From contig JAHHHM010000005.1 in NCBI GenBank assembly GCA_019359355.1, positions 62,001 through 126,000 on the forward strand: a stretch of DNA of 64,000 bases, read 5' to 3'. Positions 8,273-17,626 of this stretch are shown here, in pieces. Every line of letters begins with the position of its first letter. The stretch's first letter is position 1. The notes beneath the pieces were generated by a model. That model searched no databases. It was not told the DNA's origin and saw only the letters and a program-made list of their open reading frames with translations. A program made the translations under genes and the position numbers. This DNA is from Microcoleus vaginatus WJT46-NPBG5 (GTDB lineage Bacteria > Cyanobacteriota > Cyanobacteriia > Cyanobacteriales > Oscillatoriaceae).

Positions 8273-9015
8273 TGGTCAGCTCCCGCTTTGGCCTCTTGTC
8301 TCAGGGGCTGTTATTTGGTTCCACCTATCCCTTCAACCAGAGAGCCGGTAAAGCAACTTTTTCATAGCTAGAAAAACTCATACTGTTTAGCTAACCAGTA
8401 TGCTACTTATACAGATATTTTGAATTATTTTATTAATAAGTTAAAAAAAAGATCAGGGAATTTACTGATAAAAATTTGTGCATTTGGATAGACACTATTA
8501 ATACTGTTACATTTAGCTCTCAGTGAAGCCGAACATAGTTCTTTAAGTATTTAAACTACATAAAGACGGGAGCCGTCTAGAGTCTAGATGTATAGCTGCG
8601 CTCAAACGGCTGATGGGACATCAGCAAAGCTAGATTGAGCAGAGCCTCATTCTAGAGACGGCATCCGCCAATCACTAAACTTGACAAGAAATCGTATCGC
8701 CCTTAGAAGAGCAAAGACTCTGAAAATGCCACCTTAATTCTAGAAAATTGAGTTTTATCCAGAATCAGTAGCAACACAGGTGTCAGTTAAGAGTTAGGCG
8801 AAGTCGCAATCAATCGGGTCATCAAAAACTGTTAGCCCTCAAAAAGCTAAACAGATGGGAAACACAAAAAACTGAACACAGCTTCACATCAAGACTCACT
8901 TCATTAAATTGAGCGGTTTAGGTTTATTTTGAACTTTACTAAGCTCCTCGGTGCATCTGCCTAGACTGGTTTGTCCAGTCAAATTAAGTGCTAGTCAGAA
9001 CAGGAGAATGCAATC
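8273..9015. other. 743-bp intergenic region with a structured RNA candidate
   Basis: This AT-rich gap between gmhB and the M23 peptidase gene holds no convincing reading frame. Its notable content is the nested inverted-repeat structure listed at 8564-8662. The downstream 350 bases show no further strong hairpin. Confidence 0.6.
8564..8662 (+). ncRNA. Candidate structured RNA or leader with mutually exclusive stems
   Basis: Seen directly: hairpin A, AGACGG (8564-8569) / CCGTCT (8573-8578), loop GAG. Hairpin B, GCTGATG (8609-8615) / CATCAGC (8619-8625), loop GGA. Stem C, GCTCAA (8600-8605) / TTGAGC (8635-8640), encloses B. Outer stem D pairs GCCGTC (8572-8577) and TCTAGA (8583-8588) with TCTAGA-GACGGC (8651-8662). 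D and A share bases, so only one can form at a time. It matches no riboswitch class I recognise. It could be a small RNA, a long 5' leader of the M23 peptidase gene at 9016, or a repeat. Strand is inferred from the neighbours. Confidence 0.4.
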
Positions 9016-10569
9016 GTGGAACACGCTACGCCAGGTTTTTCAGATGCCAGTCATAAAGATCGTCCTTCAGCGGCTTTAATTGGATTGGCAATTTCGATGG
9101 GGGCGTCTAGCCTAATCGTGCCGCAACAAGGTGATGCTGCTTATGCAACTGAGCCAGCAGCGCCCAAACTCACACGGGTGGTAGTTTACACACCCGACTT
9201 TATTCCCGCCTCTGACGGTGGCACAGCTCAAGAGGAACACGCAGCCACAGAGTTAACCCCAACATCACCCGTCAGGGAGTCGTTCAATGCCGATGTTCAG
9301 GCGAAGTTTAAAGATTTGATACAATCTCGGAAACTAGCAGATCGACCGGCTCTAAAAACTGTAGTGCCAAGGGTTGCCGGCAAGACTGAATCTCCACCTA
9401 CAGTCATTCCTGCAACTGCCATCCCTGCTCAACCAGCACCAGCAGCGTTGACAGTATCCGTCCTAGAAGCAACCCCCAATATCGTGGTTCACAAAGTACA
9501 GCCTGGAGAAACACTCTCGTCCATCGCCAGCGCCTATGGGGTTTCTTTAACAGAGCTGATCAAGTTGAATGACTTAAGCGATCCGAGTCGGCTCGAAATT
9601 AATCAAACTCTCAGCATTCCTCAAAAGAGTGCAATTCGTTCTGACTTTTCAGAAACAGCCTCTGATGACAGTAGTAATCAATCTTTACCCGGCACAACTT
9701 TAGCAGCAAGTTCGACTTCTGTTGCCAACGGGTATGCTAACTCTTTCGCCTCCCAAAGCGAACAACCCAATCAGAAATACGTTGAGAATTTAAGAGCGGA
9801 TCTGATGAGGCTTCGGGAAAAGTATCAGGCTCACAAAGACAGAAATCAAGCCCATCTGCCGGCACAAGAAGCGCAGGAAACCGAACAGCCGGCGGTAGTG
9901 CCGATACAGAGAAATCGCTCTCTATCCGCCTCTGGTTTCTCTGCAAATACCAACACCTCACAGGCACAGATTCAAAAGCTGCGGCAACAACAGCGGGAAC
10001 TTGCCTCTAAAACTCAAAGCAGCACTTGGGAAACAGCAGCCGCTGAATCAAGCATTGAACCGCAACAGATTGCAAAAGCCTCTCTTGGTTCCGAAGTGTA
10101 CGAATCATTAATAAACCCCTTAATGAATACGCCACAGTTACCGCCGCTCAATTCTCCAGACACATATCTACCAAAAAGTCCAGCTTATTTTAATGGATAT
10201 AACTGGCCGGCTCAGGGAGTTTTAACTTCAGGCTATGGCTGGCGCTGGGGGCGGATGCACGCCGGCATTGACATTGCTGGTCCGATTGGGACACCCATTG
10301 TTGCTGCGGCTTCTGGGGTCGTTGCTTATGCCGGTTGGGATGAAGGTGGCTATGGCAATTTAGTGGAGATTAAACATCCTGATGGCAGCATGACTCGCTA
10401 CGCTCACAACGACCGCATTTTAGTCCGCCAAGGTCAGCAAGTCGAGCAAGGTGAGCAAATTTCAGAAATGGGCACCACCGGCTTCAGTACCGGCCCTCAC
10501 TTGCACTTTGAAATTCATAACCCAGCCGGTGGAGCACAGAACCCGATGGCTTATTTGCCGCCAGCATAG
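9016..10569 (+). CDS. LysM and M23 peptidase domain protein (NlpD/EnvC-like)
   Basis: Start is GTG at 9016, with AGGAGA eight bases upstream; the ATG at 9008 is in another frame. The 517-residue protein has a hydrophobic N-terminal segment (ALIGLAISMGASSLIV), a LysM domain at about 158-201 (VVHKVQPGETLSSIASAYGV), a long Gln/Ser-rich linker, and a C-terminal M23 domain. The zinc ligands are visible as HAGID (H415, D419) and HLHFE (H495/H497), so the peptidase looks active. It probably cuts peptidoglycan cross-links or activates amidases during cell separation in the periplasm; LysM anchors it to the wall. Its long upstream region contains the structured element at 8564-8662. Confidence 0.93.
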   Translation: MEHATPGFSDASHKDRPSAALIGLAISMGASSLIVPQQGDAAYATEPAAPKLTRVVVYTPDFIPASDGGTAQEEHAATELTPTSPVRESFNADVQAKFKDLIQSRKLADRPALKTVVPRVAGKTESPPTVIPATAIPAQPAPAALTVSVLEATPNIVVHKVQPGETLSSIASAYGVSLTELIKLNDLSDPSRLEINQTLSIPQKSAIRSDFSETASDDSSNQSLPGTTLAASSTSVANGYANSFASQSEQPNQKYVENLRADLMRLREKYQAHKDRNQAHLPAQEAQETEQPAVVPIQRNRSLSASGFSANTNTSQAQIQKLRQQQRELASKTQSSTWETAAAESSIEPQQIAKASLGSEVYESLINPLMNTPQLPPLNSPDTYLPKSPAYFNGYNWPAQGVLTSGYGWRWGRMHAGIDIAGPIGTPIVAAASGVVAYAGWDEGGYGNLVEIKHPDGSMTRYAHNDRILVRQGQQVEQGEQISEMGTTGFSTGPHLHFEIHNPAGGAQNPMAYLPPA

Positions 10570-10582
10570 TTTCTTGCGGAAG

Positions 10583-10627
10583 AAGTGAAGAGTGAAAAAC
10601 TTAATGGGTTTTATTCACTCTTCACTT
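10583..10627 (+). terminator. Perfect 14-bp inverted repeat after the M23 peptidase gene
   Basis: AAGTGAAGAGTGAA (10583-10596) pairs with TTCACTCTTCACTT (10614-10627) across a 17-base loop, 14 bp after the stop codon. GGGTTTTTTAG follows ten bases later. It lies between convergent genes and may work in both directions. Confidence 0.6.
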
Positions 10628-10763
10628 TACAAGGGTTTTTTAGTGTTTAGGAAGGATCGATTTCACTGAGAGTAATTACCTGACTGTGATAAAAGACCTG
10701 TTGCTGGCTTTTTAAATTAAAATTTTCTGAGATTTTCTCTTTGTTTTTTATATTTACGCTGCA

Positions 10764-12125
10764 TTAACTGGCCTTCTGTTCTGACTCAACGGAAGGCCGG
10801 CAGGGAATTTCTATCACAAACTCTGCCCCATGCCCAGGTTCCGAAATACACTTTAGCTGCCCCCCGTGTTTTTCCACCACAATATGATAGCTGATCGATA
10901 ATCCTAAGCCGGTACCTTCACCAACCGATTTAGTCGTAAAAAATGGGTCAAATAGTCGCGCTTTGACACTTTCACTCATTCCTGGCCCATTGTCTTTGAT
11001 ACTAATGCTAACCCAATCGTAGCTGATTGCTCGAGTGGAGATTGTAATATAATTTAAAAAGTTTTGACGATTTGCTAGAGCCTTTTCTTTATCATGTTGC
11101 TGTAAAGCATCAATTGCATTGCTCAGCAGGTTCATAAACACCTGATTGAGTTGGCCGGCATAACATTCAACTACAGGCAAATCACCGTAGTCCTTGATGA
11201 TTTTAATAGTGGAATGTAATGCCTTAGTCTTAATACGACTTTGCAAAATCATGAGGGTACTATCGATTCCTTCATGAATATTGACGGCTTTGATCTCGGC
11301 TTCATCAACTCGTGAAAAATTACGCAATGTCAAAACAATCTGACGGATGCGCTCAGTTCCTACTTTCATGGAAGACAAAATTTTCGGCAAATCTTCATTC
11401 AAAAATTCTAGCTCACCTTCCTCAATTAAAGCTTTAATTTTAGGGTCAGGATTGGGGTAATACTTCTGGTAAAGGTTGATTAAATTGAGTAAAACTTTGG
11501 TGTATTCGTGAACGTGGTTGAGATTGCCGGTAATAAAGTTAACGGGATTATTGATCTCGTGAGCCACACCGGCAACTAACTGACCTAAGCTGGACATTTT
11601 CTCTGTTTGAATCAGTTGCGCTTGAGTTCGCTGCAACTTTAGTAGCGCCAGTGAGAGCTGCTGCGCTTGCTCTCGCGAGTAAGCTTCTGATTTTCGCAGC
11701 TCCTCCTCTTGCATTTGTCGCACTTGCAAGTTTTCTTTTGCCTGCTGCACATGGAGCAGTGTTTTATTAAGAGTAATTTCTAAATCTTGAAAATCTATGG
11801 GCTTAGTTAGGAAATCAAAAGCTCCACAGTTCATTGCCTTTCTGATATTTTTCATATCTCCATAGGCGGAGATAACGACTGTTTTGATCAGGGGAGCTAT
11901 ATTATTCAGATTAGCAATTAAAGCTAGACCATCCATAACCGGCATATTAATGTCGGTCAATACGATATCTATATCTGGGTTTTCTCGAAACTTTTCCAGC
12001 GCTTTTTCGCCATTAGGGGCAAAATAAATTTCTAATTCTCCAGTGCGGAGCTTTTTTTTAAATTTTTGAGAAATTAGAGATTCTAAATCAGGTTCATCAT
12101 CTACAAATAATATTTTAGCTGTCAT
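10764..12125 (-). CDS. Receiver domain-histidine kinase (REC-coiled coil-HisKA-HATPase)
   Basis: The ATG at 12125 is preceded by AAGGAG and begins [13 protein letters not shown], so it is preferred to the longer open frame reaching 12176. Residues 1-125 form a receiver domain (phospho-acceptor D58 in VLTDINMP, K108 in LTKP). A coiled coil at about 125-178 links it to a HisKA domain with H189 ([12 protein letters not shown]), then a HATPase with [21 protein letters not shown] and GTGLGLS. There is no membrane segment, so it is soluble. It is probably controlled by phosphotransfer onto its receiver from the APC-kinase fusion upstream, together with the lone receiver between them. No output regulator is visible next to it, so the downstream target is unknown. 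Confidence 0.93.
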   Translation of the reverse strand: MTAKILFVDDEPDLESLISQKFKKKLRTGELEIYFAPNGEKALEKFRENPDIDIVLTDINMPVMDGLALIANLNNIAPLIKTVVISAYGDMKNIRKAMNCGAFDFLTKPIDFQDLEITLNKTLLHVQQAKENLQVRQMQEEELRKSEAYSREQAQQLSLALLKLQRTQAQLIQTEKMSSLGQLVAGVAHEINNPVNFITGNLNHVHEYTKVLLNLINLYQKYYPNPDPKIKALIEEGELEFLNEDLPKILSSMKVGTERIRQIVLTLRNFSRVDEAEIKAVNIHEGIDSTLMILQSRIKTKALHSTIKIIKDYGDLPVVECYAGQLNQVFMNLLSNAIDALQQHDKEKALANRQNFLNYITISTRAISYDWVSISIKDNGPGMSESVKARLFDPFFTTKSVGEGTGLGLSISYHIVVEKHGGQLKCISEPGHGAEFVIEIPCRPSVESEQKAS

Positions 12126-12169
12126 TTTTTGCTCCTTCACTGATCTAAACATAATCAAACTTGAAAGCG

Positions 12170-12253
12170 CCCTCACCCTAACCCTCTCCCACAGGAGAGG
12201 AAGCCGGAAACGCTCTCCCCTTCGCTTGGGGGAGAAGAGGTTGGGAGATGAGG
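12170..12253. repeat. Palindromic intergenic repeat (CCCTCACCCTAACC type)
   Basis: The outer arms CCCTCACCCTAACCCTC and, at the other end, GAGGTTGGGAGATGAGGG are near-complementary. Inside are two hairpins, CCTCTCC-CACA-GGAGAGG (12183-12200) and TCTCCCC/GGGGAGA (12214-12235). This is a REP-like dispersed element of the type common between bacterial genes. It separates the lone receiver gene from the receiver-kinase gene and could modulate their relative expression. Confidence 0.7.
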
Positions 12254-12306
12254 GTTATCTGTTTTACGACTTTTCAAACATCCTCTTAAAACATATTGAA
12301 CTAAAT

Positions 12307-12675
12307 TCAGGTTAAATTTAATATCTTTTCTTTGAGAATCTCAAAATTCACAGGTTTTGTAATATAATCATCTGCCTTATAGGCCATTGCAATTTTATAA
12401 TTTTGCTCATCCCCATAAGCTGTAATCATAAATACTTTTAAATGAGAAAACCTTTCTTTAATTATCTTAAGTAGTTCTAAGCCATTCATTCCTGGCATAT
12501 TAATATCTGAAAGAATGAGAACAACTGAAGCTTCATGATTTTGGAGGAACTGTAGTGCTGCTTCTGCCGATAAAGCAAAATGAAAATTTATTTTACCTTG
12601 TTTAATTTCTTTTCTAAATTTTTGCTTGAAAAGCGACTCAACATCTTCCTCGTCGTCTACAACCATAATTGTCAT
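12307..12675 (-). CDS. Single-domain response regulator (CheY-like)
   Basis: The 122 residues are only a receiver domain: acidic pocket VVDDEED, phospho-acceptor D57 in ILSDINMPG, T85 in MITAYGD and K107 in ITKPVN, so it should be phosphorylatable. With no output domain it probably acts as a phosphotransfer intermediate or binds a partner. Its start lies only 11 bp after the stop of the APC-kinase fusion gene, so the two are almost certainly one operon. It is closely similar to the receiver of the next gene downstream (same DINMP and TKP context, KQKFRKE/SQKFKKK), suggesting a local duplication. Confidence 0.93.
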   Translation of the reverse strand: MTIMVVDDEEDVESLFKQKFRKEIKQGKINFHFALSAEAALQFLQNHEASVVLILSDINMPGMNGLELLKIIKERFSHLKVFMITAYGDEQNYKIAMAYKADDYITKPVNFEILKEKILNLT

Positions 12676-12686
12676 TTCTCAACTCC

Positions 12687-15611
12687 TTAAATCAAAATTG
12701 GATTTTTCGGCAATACAATAATAAACTCCGCATAATTTCCGGCTTCTGTTTCCACCTTGATTTCTCCCCTGTGCTGTCCGACGATAATCTCGTGACTGAT
12801 AGATAAACCTAAGCCTGTCCCTTTCCCCGCCGGCTTTGTTGTAAAAAATGGGTTAAAAATTTTGTTCACTACCTCTGGGGTCATCCCTTGACCATTATCG
12901 CGAATTCGGATTTCTACCTGCTCACCCAAGTTTTTAGTCCTGACACTTAGCTGCGGAGCAAATTCTTCCCCTATTTCCTGTCTCTTTTGATGAGCTGTAT
13001 AGCAAGCATTATTGATAAGGTTGAGGAAAACTCGACTCATATCTTGCGGCACAATTTCTACTTCCCCAATGGACTGATCGTAATCAGTATCTAGAGCGAT
13101 ATTAAAGGAAGCATCATTCGCCCGCATTCCGTGATACGCCAAATTGACGTATTCAGCCAATAAACTATTGATATCAGTTGCAGTCCAATGGCCCCCCTCT
13201 CCGCGAGAATGCAAAAGCATATTGCCAACGATACTATCCGCTCTTTGACCGTGATGGTTAATTTTTTGAAGATTTTGTTTGAGGTCATGCAATATCTCTG
13301 CAATGTACTCTGTTGTTCCCGAAGCTAATTGCTCTTTTTGATTTTCAATTTCTTCAAACACTTCTTGTGCTAATTCAACTGAAAGTTCGGAAAAATTGGT
13401 AATAAAATTTAAAGGATTTCGGATTTCATGAGCAATTCCGGCTGTTAAACTTCCTAGCGAAGCAAGCTTTTCTTGGACGATAATTTGGTTTTGCATCGCT
13501 CTGAGATTTTCTTCTATCCGATGGCGCTCTTCAATCTCATTTTGCAATTGCTCCACCGTATGAGTAAGTTCAGATGTACGCGCTTCGACTTTGATTTCTA
13601 GTTCCTCATTAGCCTTTTGCAGGGCTTCCTGGGCTTGCTTGCGGTCGCTAATGTCGCGCATGATCGCCACATATTCTTGCAGATCCTGATTGGTTGTCGA
13701 AGCATTTTGAGAGAACCGATCTGAGATGGCAACTTCCAAAGTACGCGAGCTTCCATCGGCCTGTTTGAGAGCTTGTTCGCTACGACTGAACCACCGCTCT
13801 GGCTGATTCCCTAATCCGGGCAGTAGTTTGTTCAGGTGATGTCCTATTAGCCCAGTGGCGTCTATTCCGAAGATGCTTTCAGCAGCGGGATTAGTCTGAC
13901 GAATTACACCCTTTTCATCCAGCACCACGATCGCGTCTAGGGCAATGGTAAATAGCTGTTCTGCTCCCTCTCGTGCTTCGTTCATTGAGACGACCTGGGG
14001 TAAGCTTGTCCAGCAGGCGATCGCCACCGCCACAAAAGCAACTAATAAAAGCAGCACCAGCAAAAGATTAGAACCAACACTAGAGTTAGCGTTTAATCTG
14101 ATCCCACAACCCCAACCGATCGCCACAGCGCTACAGACCAGTAAAATCAGGATTACCACCTGAAACGTTACAAAATCTGCGACTTGACGATTGCTGCGCG
14201 TCCTGTAAAGTTTAATCCACCACTCTGCACGGAAGGGGGGAAAGTTTATGCGTTGCATCGCCGCATCCGCTGCCCACAATGCGATCGGACAGAGCAGACC
14301 TATGATGAAATCTTGCCACCCCCAAGCCAATCCGCCGATCGTCAAAACAACCGTCTCTACTATAAAGAAGCCTAGAGACCACCACGGCCACAGAACCTCT
14401 GGCCGCTTTCTTTGCAGCCACAGGCCAAGATGGACTGCCATAATCGAGATAAGGTAACTAGCACCTGCCACGACTACTATATGAGCTAAGTCCCCCCAAA
14501 GTAGAAAGAACAGGCTGACAAACAGCGTAGTCATCAGGCCAGGGCCAAAAACGCCCCGTCGGGACACCACAGCGAAGACGGGGGAAATCTTTCCGTCTAC
14601 GGCAAGTTGATACAAAATTCGGGGACTGATGGAAATGCAACTGGCCGAAGAAAGCAGCCAGCCGGAGATGACTAGGAACGTTACGAGCAGGGGAGCTGAA
14701 TCGCCCCAGAAAGGTCGGGCTGCTACTATCAGACTCGAAAACGGATCGGCGGCGATCTCTGGAGTAATGGGCGATCGCATGATAATCCAGGAAACACCCA
14801 GAAAGGCCAGAGGCATAAAACCCGTGGCGATTCTCAAAAACCGCAGCGTTTCCCCTGGACGACGGCTATCGGCGACAAATGAGGCAGCCGTTTCACAGGC
14901 GTAAATGATATATGTTGCAAAGAAATACCATTTTACCCAGTCCACAAAGCTTACGCTCGGCATGGTGGTGGGAAAAAAGCCCGGACTGTTTGGAGAGAAG
15001 GCTAACCAGCCCAACCCTTGAACGGAAAAAGTAAATAAGAATCCAATCGCCGGGACGATAAAAAATAAATGCAGGATGCTCAACGCCCTAGTGCCGCTCA
15101 AAGCCACAATCAAGGGTAGTAATGTAAATCCAATTTGCAACAGCCGCTTTGAAAAAGTAATCCCTAATGGTTCCAAGTTGGCGGCGATCGTGTCTGTCAG
15201 CAGGATGGCGTTGAACGCCCCACCTGCAGCCCAGGCAATATAATATCCGAGGGCTGCATAAAGTCCCAGAGCCGGGTAGTTTTTCAGCAGACGAGTGGTA
15301 TAGTTGGGCGTTCCTCCGGCTATGTCTGGCCAGTGTTCCCCTAAGCGTTTCATTTGTAAGTTCAGCATCATCCCGACGAGCATTGCAGGCAAGCAGACTA
15401 AAAGCGCCCCAGTTCCGAGAGCGCCTTGGATCGCTGGGGCAAGGCTTAGCCAACCGAGATGAGAAACCAGGCCAAACCCCCAGGTTTCTAAGGAACTGAG
15501 GGTTCGCTCCAAGCGCATGGGCAATCGCTTATTGTACCCTCCATCTAGGGAAGGCTCAGACTGCTCTGAGTTGTAGCTGTTCTCAGGCTCCTGTCGGGTT
15601 TCTATCTGCAT
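12687..15611 (-). CDS. APC-type amino-acid permease fused to PAS-histidine kinase
   Basis: The ATG at 15611 has AGGTG six bases upstream; an in-frame GTG at 15620 is the alternative. The 974-residue protein starts with about 12 hydrophobic spans (residues ~45-535) that read like an amino acid-polyamine-organocation permease (GFGLVSHLGWLSLAPAIQGALG, GGAFNAILL, WYFFATYIIYACETAASFVADSRRPGETL). A PAS domain (~552-655, LDAIVVLDEKGVIRQTNPAAESIFG) follows, then a coiled coil and a HisKA domain with the phospho-His at about 728 (AGIAHEIRNPLNF). The HATPase has NLINNACY, DNGQGM, NPFFTTK and GTGLGLS. By analogy with the CbrA transporter-kinase (a different, sodium-symporter fold), it may sense or transport an amino acid and signal to the two receivers downstream. 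The ligand is unknown. Confidence 0.87.
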   Translation of the reverse strand: MQIETRQEPENSYNSEQSEPSLDGGYNKRLPMRLERTLSSLETWGFGLVSHLGWLSLAPAIQGALGTGALLVCLPAMLVGMMLNLQMKRLGEHWPDIAGGTPNYTTRLLKNYPALGLYAALGYYIAWAAGGAFNAILLTDTIAANLEPLGITFSKRLLQIGFTLLPLIVALSGTRALSILHLFFIVPAIGFLFTFSVQGLGWLAFSPNSPGFFPTTMPSVSFVDWVKWYFFATYIIYACETAASFVADSRRPGETLRFLRIATGFMPLAFLGVSWIIMRSPITPEIAADPFSSLIVAARPFWGDSAPLLVTFLVISGWLLSSASCISISPRILYQLAVDGKISPVFAVVSRRGVFGPGLMTTLFVSLFFLLWGDLAHIVVVAGASYLISIMAVHLGLWLQRKRPEVLWPWWSLGFFIVETVVLTIGGLAWGWQDFIIGLLCPIALWAADAAMQRINFPPFRAEWWIKLYRTRSNRQVADFVTFQVVILILLVCSAVAIGWGCGIRLNANSSVGSNLLLVLLLLVAFVAVAIACWTSLPQVVSMNEAREGAEQLFTIALDAIVVLDEKGVIRQTNPAAESIFGIDATGLIGHHLNKLLPGLGNQPERWFSRSEQALKQADGSSRTLEVAISDRFSQNASTTNQDLQEYVAIMRDISDRKQAQEALQKANEELEIKVEARTSELTHTVEQLQNEIEERHRIEENLRAMQNQIIVQEKLASLGSLTAGIAHEIRNPLNFITNFSELSVELAQEVFEEIENQKEQLASGTTEYIAEILHDLKQNLQKINHHGQRADSIVGNMLLHSRGEGGHWTATDINSLLAEYVNLAYHGMRANDASFNIALDTDYDQSIGEVEIVPQDMSRVFLNLINNACYTAHQKRQEIGEEFAPQLSVRTKNLGEQVEIRIRDNGQGMTPEVVNKIFNPFFTTKPAGKGTGLGLSISHEIIVGQHRGEIKVETEAGNYAEFIIVLPKNPILI

Positions 15612-16130
15612 AAATTTCACCTATCTATTTTCCGTGAAACACAGTTTGCAACCCAGTGCCGGCATAGACAGTTTCAATCTCTTTTGTTTAACTGCTTGCC
15701 CCTCGTTATTACTCATTGCTCCCACTGTGGGATTATTGCGTCAGGGTTCATTCTCTGGTTTAGAGTTCCCGTTTGTATCTGCTATCTAACACTTCTATTC
15801 TAAGTTTTGCTTTCTCAAGCCCACTTACAGGCCGGTCTGGGCTTTTCTGCAGATAGTTTTAAGATTTGGCATCAAAAATATCCAAAAACACGTCAAGCGA
15901 AAAACTGTTTATTTAGAAAAGTTTCAATAAACAGTTTTTCCCAGCCAGAAAACCTAATTTACAATAAAAGTTCTATGGGATCTGCCTTTCAAGCGAATCA
16001 ATTTTTAAAATTATCTGGAGAAGTCGTAAAACCTGCGTGTGGGTGGAGTTAAAGCTTCTTTACAGATTGCTAACAAATTTAACAATTTTATCAAGTCAAT
16101 TAACCCCACTTCAGATATACCTAACTGTCT
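15612..16130. other. Intergenic region upstream of the permease-kinase gene
   Basis: No convincing gene is seen; an 81-codon plus-strand frame here (15807-16052) lacks any family resemblance. The main content is a perfect 15-bp inverted repeat at 15899-15940. The promoter of the permease-kinase gene should lie in the first 200 bases but no clear box could be chosen. Confidence 0.5.
15899..15940. terminator. Perfect 15-bp inverted repeat, possible bidirectional terminator
   Basis: GAAAAACTGTTTATT (15899-15913) and AATAAACAGTTTTTC (15926-15940) are exact complements around a 12-base loop. The A-run and T-run at the outer ends of the arms are what a bidirectional terminator would show. It separates the kinase pseudogene (minus strand, further right) from the permease-kinase gene. 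Confidence 0.5.
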
Positions 16131-16560
16131 GTCTGAGGGGAATCTCAATCTAAAATTCTGCTTCTTGCCCTAGTTCTAATATACACTCTAGCCGCCCGCC
16201 GTGCTTGTCTACCACGATCTGATAGGTAATGGATAATCCCAAGCCGGTGCCTTCCCCCACTGCTTTAGTCATGAAAAAGCGGTCAAATATCCGCGATGGG
16301 ATGGCTTCTTCCATCCCCAGCCTATTATGACTGGGGTTGTTTTTAATTTCTGCCGGCATTAGCGAAGCTTCTCCTTTGGCGGATCGCTCTCTAGGGTGCT
16401 GCTGTAGAGCATCAATAGCATTGCTGAGGATATTTATAAACACTTGATTTAATTGACCGGCATAATGTTTTACCAACGGCAAATATCTGGAATCATCCCG
16501 GATCGTTACCGACTTCCAGACGCTCTCCCGCCTCCTCAATCATTCGTTGATACTACGATT
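16130..16560 (-). pseudogene. Broken histidine kinase (C-terminal HATPase remnant)
   Basis: The open part (16150-16539) encodes a HATPase-like piece: [25 protein letters not shown], then [31 protein letters not shown]. It is clearly related to the kinase at 10764-12125. The DNGPGM box has decayed to HNRLGM. The frame stops at TAG inside the final strand (...EAEF-stop), yet IEIPLRQ continues in frame after it, which matches the ends of the other kinases, so this is a nonsense mutation. Upstream of 16539 the frame dissolves into stops, so the HisKA part and everything before it is gone. It looks like a dead duplicate of the neighbouring kinase. Confidence 0.85.
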
Positions 16561-16883
16561 TAAATCTCTTTATTCAAGCCAGGATTTTGCCGCCAAATTC
16601 TTCATGAGTAGTGCAGGGTTTTCTGAATAAAAGTATTGACTAAGAGCTTGACATCAGTCCTTGGACAGTCGCGACTTATATGCGTCGGATTTTTGTTAAA
16701 GCCGACCTGACTTCAAGAACTGCTATGGTTGCCAGACTTCTAAAGAAAAATTTGCTGCAAAATTCACTGGCAACTTTTTATGTTTAGGATGGGGATTGTA
16801 AGCTTGGTTAACTGAAGTTAGGACGCACAGTTAGTTAACTCTGCTTATTAGCAGTTAATAACTAGCATTATAAGTCGATTTAG
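16561..16883. other. Intergenic region with no recognisable content
   Basis: This AT-rich stretch lies between the kinase pseudogene and crr6. It probably includes mutated 5' sequence of the dead kinase gene, but no protein similarity could be recognised and no strong hairpin was seen. Confidence 0.4.
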
Positions 16884-17369
16884 TCAATAATCTGGGTTGC
16901 TAATTAAATCAAATAATGACTCGTCCAAGTCATAGCCGAGCGTCTGGGACATCGACATCAACTTAGATTTGCTGGGGACACCCTGCCGGTGCAACCAGTC
17001 GGCGCTGGCAAAAATTTTCTGCATTAAGAAAATTTCTAAAGCTTCTGGGTTAAACTGAATTCCCTCAGTGCGGTGGAACTGGTGGGGCACCAGCATTGCC
17101 ACATAACGGGCTAACTCACCGGCTTTCCAATCTAGCAACACCGGCAACCAGGGATAGCGAGCGTCTAAGCGAATAAACCACAGTCGCAATTCCGGGATTT
17201 CTGAAAGTTCTCGTGGATCTTCGGGTTCTCTGGGATAGTCAATTTCAAAGCGCAGCTGCCCATCAGCCGAAAGCGCTGGCAACTGGAGCAATGAGTCAAT
17301 CGCAGTTTGAGCCGGCGACAGATCCAGCTGCTGCAAGCACTCCAAATTAAGCGGGATGGTGATGGCCAT
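16884..17369 (-). CDS. CRR6-like protein (DUF1817), NDH-1 assembly factor
   Basis: The ATG at 17369 starts MAITIPLNLECLQQLDLSPAQT, the usual N-terminus of the CRR6/DUF1817 family; the open frame continues nine codons further up without support. The 161-residue protein carries the conserved stretch FEIDYPREPEDPRELSEIP, then LRLWFIRLDARYPWLP and LLDWKAGELARYVAMLVPHQF. In Arabidopsis, CRR6 is needed to mature NdhI during assembly of the chloroplast NDH complex; cyanobacterial homologues are thought to act on NDH-1, the complex of cyclic electron flow and CO2 uptake. The protein is soluble with no signal. It is divergent from the Fur gene. The family assignment is from recollection of conserved motifs. 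Confidence 0.85.
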   Translation of the reverse strand: MAITIPLNLECLQQLDLSPAQTAIDSLLQLPALSADGQLRFEIDYPREPEDPRELSEIPELRLWFIRLDARYPWLPVLLDWKAGELARYVAMLVPHQFHRTEGIQFNPEALEIFLMQKIFASADWLHRQGVPSKSKLMSMSQTLGYDLDESLFDLISNPDY

Positions 17370-17626
17370 GAAAACAACGAAAAAAGGGAAAAACAAGAGG
17401 CGAAGAATTTTCGCTTCCCTGTAGTTTATCAGAGAGCCGAGCGCAGACCCGTGCCGGTTGACCTGATACTTGAGGCTATGATGATCACAGCTGTGCTTTG
17501 AACCCCAGTTCGCGCTAGGGTCATCCCAACCGCAAAGGCTGCATCCAGAAATCGCAGCCGGCCTTAAAAAACCTAGGATAGAATAATTAGAAAGACTCTT
17601 GAGACTGACTTTTTATAAAAAAAAGC

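Noticed and set aside
15807-16052. 81-codon plus-strand frame
   Set aside because: It crosses the 15-bp inverted repeat, has no family resemblance and no good ribosome site.
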